From Desulfoprunum sp. (GTDB lineage: Bacteria > Desulfobacterota > Desulfobulbia > Desulfobulbales > Desulfocapsaceae): DNA of 8,701 nt. Shown here one piece after another: positions 5,432-8,701 of this stretch. Location: assembly GCA_030696435.1 (NCBI GenBank), contig JAUYSF010000275.1, positions 1 through 8,701 on the forward strand. The letters are read 5' to 3'. The translations under genes were made by a program, and so were the position numbers. Below the pieces are notes generated by a model. The model was not told where the DNA came from. It ran no database searches and saw only the letters and a program-made list of their open reading frames with translations. Numbering within the stretch: position 1 is the first letter of the stretch; each line of letters begins with the position of its first letter.

Positions 5432-6781
5432 CTATGCGTCGTAGCGCGACCAGAAACTTCTCTTGCGTCCATGTTTCTGGCGCATGTCTTCCATATATAC
5501 GGTATGATTTACAATATTACGCCAATCTGAAATGGTTTTTGAAATGCTGTCCATTTTTTTAAGATAGCGTGCTCCGTAGCTATATGTTTTCGTTTGCCCC
5601 CGATTCAGGATCGAGTCCAGCAAGGCCCGGTAGATGATATACGCACAGAGCCGGCGTCCTGCCATCTCCATCGCTTCGGCAAGGGGAAGCAATTCACTGT
5701 AATAGTCTCCATTGAGCGGGTCAATGCGGTTGAGCAAATAGGTTTCAGCCACATCCAACCGCCCCATCTCGATAAGGAACATGGCATTACCGGTAGAAAG
5801 TGTTTTTCCCTGGGAAATACTGCCCACCTCATTTTCAACCACTGCATCTTTTTGGTCGATACCGATAACAGAAAGGAGAGTTTCAAGAGTGTCCTTACTG
5901 CGATGCCGCCTGAATATTCTCAAGGCGACTTCATCCTGCTTGTCCCTGTCCTGAAATTGGCCATAAATCTGGAGCAATAACTGATCTCGTTCATGAACCT
6001 TAGATGTCTCATCAGCAGAAATTTGTTCCAGCCATGACAGGGCCTTTTTTGCATCCCCGCTTTCCAGGTAGACACGGGCAAGATCGACACAGGCGACTGC
6101 AGACGGCGGGGTACCCCAGGAGGCGAGCCGTGTTTGTTCAAAAAGAGAGGCGTCCTTGATTTGTCTGGCCAGGGATTCTACTCTAAACATCCAGTGACGT
6201 TTCTGATATTCATCACCTTCACGGCTGGCAGCATCAAGAAATCTCTCAATAAGTTTTCGAATGGCCGATTCCGGCAGGTATTCCGCCGCGCACTCAACAA
6301 GGATAGCCCTAACACCATACCCATCATCTTTACTGAGATCGAAAACTAGGCTGACCAACCAGTCCTTGTCTTCGCATCGTGCGGCGTACGACACAAAAAG
6401 CTGTCTGGCCTCAGAGTGATAGACACCACCCACGTTTCCGCTCGAATCATCGCATTGATCAAATACGGCACTGTCGGCCTCATAAAAAGAGGCCAGCAGC
6501 TCAACGCCGAGCTTCGGCTCGTCGACTCCGGATTGCAGATCGGCAAGAAGCATTTCCAGTTCGTGGGCATAGGCGGCCGATTCTCGCCAGGAGATGAACC
6601 GTTCCCTGGCTTGTATGCGGTTCAATTTGGCTTTGTATCGCTCGATATTTTCCTTGGGCGTGGCAATCAGTTGTTCTATCAGATCGTCTGCGGCATCCAC
6701 CCGTACCGCCAAATCCAAAAGAGCATCAGCCAGGGTATCCGCGCCCAAGGCAACGAGCTTTGTCTTCCTGCTGCTTTCCAT
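5432..6781 (-). CDS. DUF6880-type helical repeat protein
   Basis: A 449-residue cytoplasmic protein with no signal peptide or membrane segment. The N-terminus (LVALGADTLADALLDLAVRVDAADDL, residues 9-34) and the C-terminus (DMRQKHGRKRSFWSRYDA) match the pattern of DUF6880 proteins, whose ends read LGA..LA.LLLELA and ..HGRKRSFW. The middle is all helical and TPR-like, with repeated units such as ACVDLARVYLESGDAKKALSWLEQI and NAMFLIEMGRLDVAETYLLNRI, suggesting a solenoid that binds another protein. No catalytic motif is visible and the function is unknown. ATG 6781 has only a weak ribosome binding site (GAG), but a short coding remnant ends two bases before it, so translational coupling to a former upstream gene is possible. 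A sigma-70 promoter-like site lies 200 bases upstream and a terminator-like hairpin follows. Confidence 0.72.
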   Translation of the reverse strand: MESSRKTKLVALGADTLADALLDLAVRVDAADDLIEQLIATPKENIERYKAKLNRIQARERFISWRESAAYAHELEMLLADLQSGVDEPKLGVELLASFYEADSAVFDQCDDSSGNVGGVYHSEARQLFVSYAARCEDKDWLVSLVFDLSKDDGYGVRAILVECAAEYLPESAIRKLIERFLDAASREGDEYQKRHWMFRVESLARQIKDASLFEQTRLASWGTPPSAVACVDLARVYLESGDAKKALSWLEQISADETSKVHERDQLLLQIYGQFQDRDKQDEVALRIFRRHRSKDTLETLLSVIGIDQKDAVVENEVGSISQGKTLSTGNAMFLIEMGRLDVAETYLLNRIDPLNGDYYSELLPLAEAMEMAGRRLCAYIIYRALLDSILNRGQTKTYSYGARYLKKMDSISKTISDWRNIVNHTVYMEDMRQKHGRKRSFWSRYDA

Positions 6782-6782
6782 C

Positions 6783-6854
6783 TCAGTTCAGCTCCCGCCA
6801 ACCCGGCACAATTTTTCCAAACTCATCCTGAAAGGCCGGACGTTTGCTGTTTTC
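6783..6854 (-). pseudogene. Possible C-terminal remnant of a gene formerly upstream of the DUF6880-type gene
   Basis: An open stretch of 23 codons (ENSKRPAFQDEFGKIVPGWR, then ELN) ends with TGA at 6783-6785, two bases before the ATG of the DUF6880-type gene. Its composition looks like a real protein C-terminus, and the spacing is typical of operon partners. It has no start codon and is bounded upstream by an in-frame TGA (6855-6857) and, farther on, a TAG. It is read here as the tail of a lost or frameshifted gene; chance cannot be excluded for such a short stretch. Confidence 0.28.
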
Positions 6855-7109
6855 TCATTTCACCTTAGCGGCAAATGTTATCTAGCGTGCGCCTGCAACT
6901 GAGGATTCCCATAACGGCTGTCATCAATCGTGATGATTGATTCCCCCAGCCATCGCCAAAACCATAGAGATAATCAATGATCCTTGAGAATTATATGAGA
7001 TATCTTGATCTTGGCAACGTCCAGTCAACAGGCGACCACCGCAAAGCGGAAACCAGTCCAGTGAGTTACCCGAACAAAGTTTATCCTATTTTCAGGGTAT
7101 TTCAGAAAA
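6855..7109. other. Gap between the LysE and DUF6880-type genes, leader region
   Basis: No full gene is visible. The stretch holds the promoter at 6990-7017, a perfect seven-base inverted repeat ATCAATC-GTGAT-GATTGAT (6923-6941) that could be an operator or leader hairpin, and a small CCGC-AAA-GCGG hairpin near 7037-7047. Downstream of the LysE stop there are short TTTCAG repeats (about 7093-7112) but no convincing terminator. Confidence 0.4.
6990..7017 (-). promoter_or_regulatory. Sigma-70-type promoter for the DUF6880-type gene
   Basis: On the minus strand TTGCCA (7012-7017) and a perfect TATAAT (6990-6995) are separated by 16 bases. It is the best promoter match in the window. The predicted start of transcription near 6983 gives a leader of about 200 bases that contains the 6923-6941 inverted repeat and the coding remnant. 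Confidence 0.5.
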
Positions 7110-7742
7110 TCAGTTCGTTTTACTCAAGAGTACCTTCAATCCCAAACCCATCATAGCCACGCCAAACACCCGGTCAATCCAGTGACTCATTGCTAAAAAG
7201 CGCGCACGGATCATTGGTTGGCTGAAAAAGAGTGTGATCAGGCTAAACCAGAGGAGTTGCAAGATCATGATCCAGACACCATAAATGGCTATTGTGCTGA
7301 GAGGCAGATTCGGCGAGAGCACAATGGTGAAGAGTGACAGGAAATAGATCGGTGCTTTAGGGTTAAAAGCATTGCAGAGAAAGCCTTTCCAAACCAGATG
7401 ATGGGCAGAAACATCAGTAATAATCGCAGGCTCATTACTGATGGCCCCGGACTGCCTCTTTGCTCGGATGCCCTGACAACCAAGATACAGCAGATAGCTG
7501 CCGCCGATCAGTTTAATCGCAGTCATCCAGATGGTCGAGTGGGCGATGAGAGTGGCAAGTCCGGCGGCGGAATAGACGATATGAATGCCGAGACCCAAAG
7601 CAATGCCCAAGCTGACCCATAATCCGGCACGGCGACCTTGTAGCAAGGCTTGACGAGATACTAAAGCAAAATCAGGCCCGGGAGAAGCTGCTGCCAACAA
7701 GTGGACCAAGGTGATAGTTATAAAACCTTGCCAGAAATCCAT
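7110..7742 (-). CDS. LysE/RhtB family amino acid exporter
   Basis: A 210-residue inner-membrane transporter of the LysE/RhtB superfamily, which exports amino acids such as homoserine, threonine or lysine by proton exchange; the substrate cannot be told from sequence. Family marks are the N-terminal AAASPGPDFALVSRQALLQGRRAG (residues 17-40) with its SPGP turn, the glycine-rich second helix (LWVSLGIALGLGIHIVYSAAGL), SYLLYLGCQGIRA (82-94) and FNPKAPIYFLSLF (126-138). Six hydrophobic segments fit the usual topology. ATG 7742 is chosen over the in-frame TTG at 7778 because it has GAGG seven bases upstream and starts at the usual family N-terminus (MDFWQGF). It lies 90 bases downstream of the isomerase-like gene in the same direction, with a palindrome between them. 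Confidence 0.88.
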   Translation of the reverse strand: MDFWQGFITITLVHLLAAASPGPDFALVSRQALLQGRRAGLWVSLGIALGLGIHIVYSAAGLATLIAHSTIWMTAIKLIGGSYLLYLGCQGIRAKRQSGAISNEPAIITDVSAHHLVWKGFLCNAFNPKAPIYFLSLFTIVLSPNLPLSTIAIYGVWIMILQLLWFSLITLFFSQPMIRARFLAMSHWIDRVFGVAMMGLGLKVLLSKTN

Positions 7743-7765
7743 GAATGACCTCTTTAATAGGATGT

Positions 7766-7778
7766 TTGACACTGTCAA
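7766..7778. promoter_or_regulatory. Palindrome before the LysE gene
   Basis: TTGACACTGTCAA is a perfect inverted repeat (six-base arms around one base) located 23 bases upstream of the exporter start. It also offers a TTGACA box on the minus strand, but no -10 lies at proper spacing. It may be a regulator-binding site for the exporter; no regulator gene is visible nearby. Confidence 0.3.
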
Positions 7779-7832
7779 GAATCGCTTAATAAGCTTCTAT
7801 ATTCATCAGAAATCGTTGGGGAAAGACTGATA

Positions 7833-8600
7833 CTACTCCCAGAGTTCCTGAATCAACTCTCGGCTCAGATCCAGATATTTGTGTTGCATATTCGGATCAT
7901 TGCAGAAAACTTCCAGGGTAATGGTGCTATTGTAACCGGTTGCCTTTAATGAATTCACTGCTTTTTCCCAATTCACGGTTCCTACACCCAAGGGCATATG
8001 ATCATCGGATCTGGATCGGTTGTCAGAAAAGTGAACATGCTGGATATGTTCTCCCAGTTCTCCGCAAAAAACCTCATGATTATCGAGACCGAAGTTTGTG
8101 TGCCCGAAATCGAGATGCAGTTTTAAACCCGGCACTTCCGTCAATACGTTTTTAAAGGTGGAAACTCGGTCAAAAGGGGCTTTATAGTTCTCAAATATCA
8201 TTGTGAGGCCATATGATGCAGCCATTTCAACAATGGGTTGTAATGCCTCGATATGGAATGAGAGTAAATCTTTTCTCATAGCTGGCGGACAAAAATAGCA
8301 AGGATGAATATTCATGACCTTCGCCCCCAAGGCGGAAAATATCCCGGCACACCGTTCCAGTTCCTTAAGGCAAGCTTCTCGGACTCCCTGGATTGGATAT
8401 GCATATGGCAGGCAGGGGTCGGTATGGCCAGTGAGAGATAGACCATAGGAATCAAGGATCGGCCTCAATTGAGCAATATCAACGGTGGTGGCGTTAGGAC
8501 CTTCGATGGTTAAATCCAAAAAGTCGAAACCGGCTTTGCCACAGAACGCTGCCTCATCATAGACTGATTTTGACGGGTTGTTCATTATTCCTATTTTCAT
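7833..8600 (-). CDS. Sugar phosphate isomerase/epimerase-like TIM barrel protein
   Basis: A 255-residue protein of the AP-endonuclease-2/xylose-isomerase-like TIM barrel superfamily. It shows the expected run of strand ends with metal ligands: H59 (TGHTDP), H99 (NIHP), E137 (IFEN), D164 and H167 (HLDFGHTN), H188/H190 (HVHFSD) and E230 (TLEV). The E137/D164/H190/E230 set is the usual site for Mn2+, Co2+ or Zn2+ in sugar isomerases and epimerases. Length is typical. Such proteins act on ketoses, inosose or hydroxypyruvate; specificity cannot be told. It starts at ATG 8600 with GAGG about nine bases upstream. The promoter is not seen and may be in or beyond the last 100 bases. It could share a transcript with the LysE exporter downstream, although the 90-base gap and palindrome argue for separate control. 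Confidence 0.85.
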   Translation of the reverse strand: MKIGIMNNPSKSVYDEAAFCGKAGFDFLDLTIEGPNATTVDIAQLRPILDSYGLSLTGHTDPCLPYAYPIQGVREACLKELERCAGIFSALGAKVMNIHPCYFCPPAMRKDLLSFHIEALQPIVEMAASYGLTMIFENYKAPFDRVSTFKNVLTEVPGLKLHLDFGHTNFGLDNHEVFCGELGEHIQHVHFSDNRSRSDDHMPLGVGTVNWEKAVNSLKATGYNSTITLEVFCNDPNMQHKYLDLSRELIQELWE

Positions 8601-8701
8601 CGCGCTTTCCTCAATTTGCTGGGCACTCAGTTAAGCTTAATGTTCCTCTTTCAGCCAATCCATCTCAAACTTCAATCACTCTTGTTGGGTCCATTATTTT
8701 T
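8601..8701. other. Right edge, no gene recognised
   Basis: Only short open stretches occur on the minus strand (for example LKFEMDWLKEEH before a TAA at about 8638). They could be the tail of an unseen gene or a transposase remnant but are too short to call. Confidence 0.3.

Noticed and set aside
8601..8701. LKFEMDWLKEEH as an IS3-type transposase remnant
   Set aside because: The resemblance to OrfA tails is limited to a few residues, and no terminal repeat or second fragment is visible.
1..8701. CRISPR arrays, tRNA or rRNA genes
   Set aside because: No regularly spaced direct repeats and no cloverleaf or rRNA-like sequence were seen on either strand.

Overview
The window looks like chromosomal DNA of an anaerobic Gram-negative bacterium, most plausibly a sulfate-reducer-like deltaproteobacterium (Desulfobacterota). 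The clues are an EFR1-type flavodoxin/ferredoxin protein next to a retinol-saturase-like flavoprotein, a small cysteine-rich orphan protein, and moderate GC content. This placement is inferred from gene content only. All recognisable genes are on the minus strand except one 56-residue gene at 4480-4650.

Layout from left to right. 1-231: N-terminal 77 codons of a RetSat/phytoene-desaturase-like FAD oxidoreductase. 256-1080: EFR1-type protein directly upstream of it, probably the same operon. 1098-1976: two attC-like integron recombination sites; the cassette between them (1104-1891) carries an HNH nuclease gene. 1971-3164: a second cassette-like gene, a DUF4062/TIR-like domain joined to a long helical/coiled-coil tail. 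3165-3571: gene-free leader with a large hairpin. 3572-4358: decayed Old Yellow Enzyme (YqjM/NamA type) pseudogene without its N-terminus. 4480-4650: small Cys-rich protein on the plus strand, followed by a hairpin. 4782-5246: GvpU-like gas-vesicle accessory protein without other gvp genes here. 5432-6781: DUF6880-type helical-repeat protein with a far-upstream promoter and a short coding remnant just before its start. 7110-7742: LysE/RhtB exporter. 7833-8600: TIM-barrel sugar phosphate isomerase/epimerase-like protein.

The most notable structure is the pair of attC-like sites. Both have the stop codon of the preceding gene inside the R'' end, matching L''/L' stems with one unpaired G at the same place, and a G|TT crossover point. 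The first eight bases of the HNH cassette (TTGGGTGG) are the exact complement of the R'' end of its own attC (CCACCCAA), as expected if the cassette was once circular. No integrase is visible, so this is either the distal end of an array or a cluster of attC sites lacking integrase (CALIN). The cassette end lies 23 bases before the EFR1 start codon, so the array appears to abut the host EFR1-RetSat operon. A nuclease cassette and a TIR-like cassette in tandem make an accessory (possibly antiphage) function plausible, but this is inference.

The right half (4480-8701) looks like an ordinary accessory chromosome region with independent short transcription units and one dead metabolic gene.
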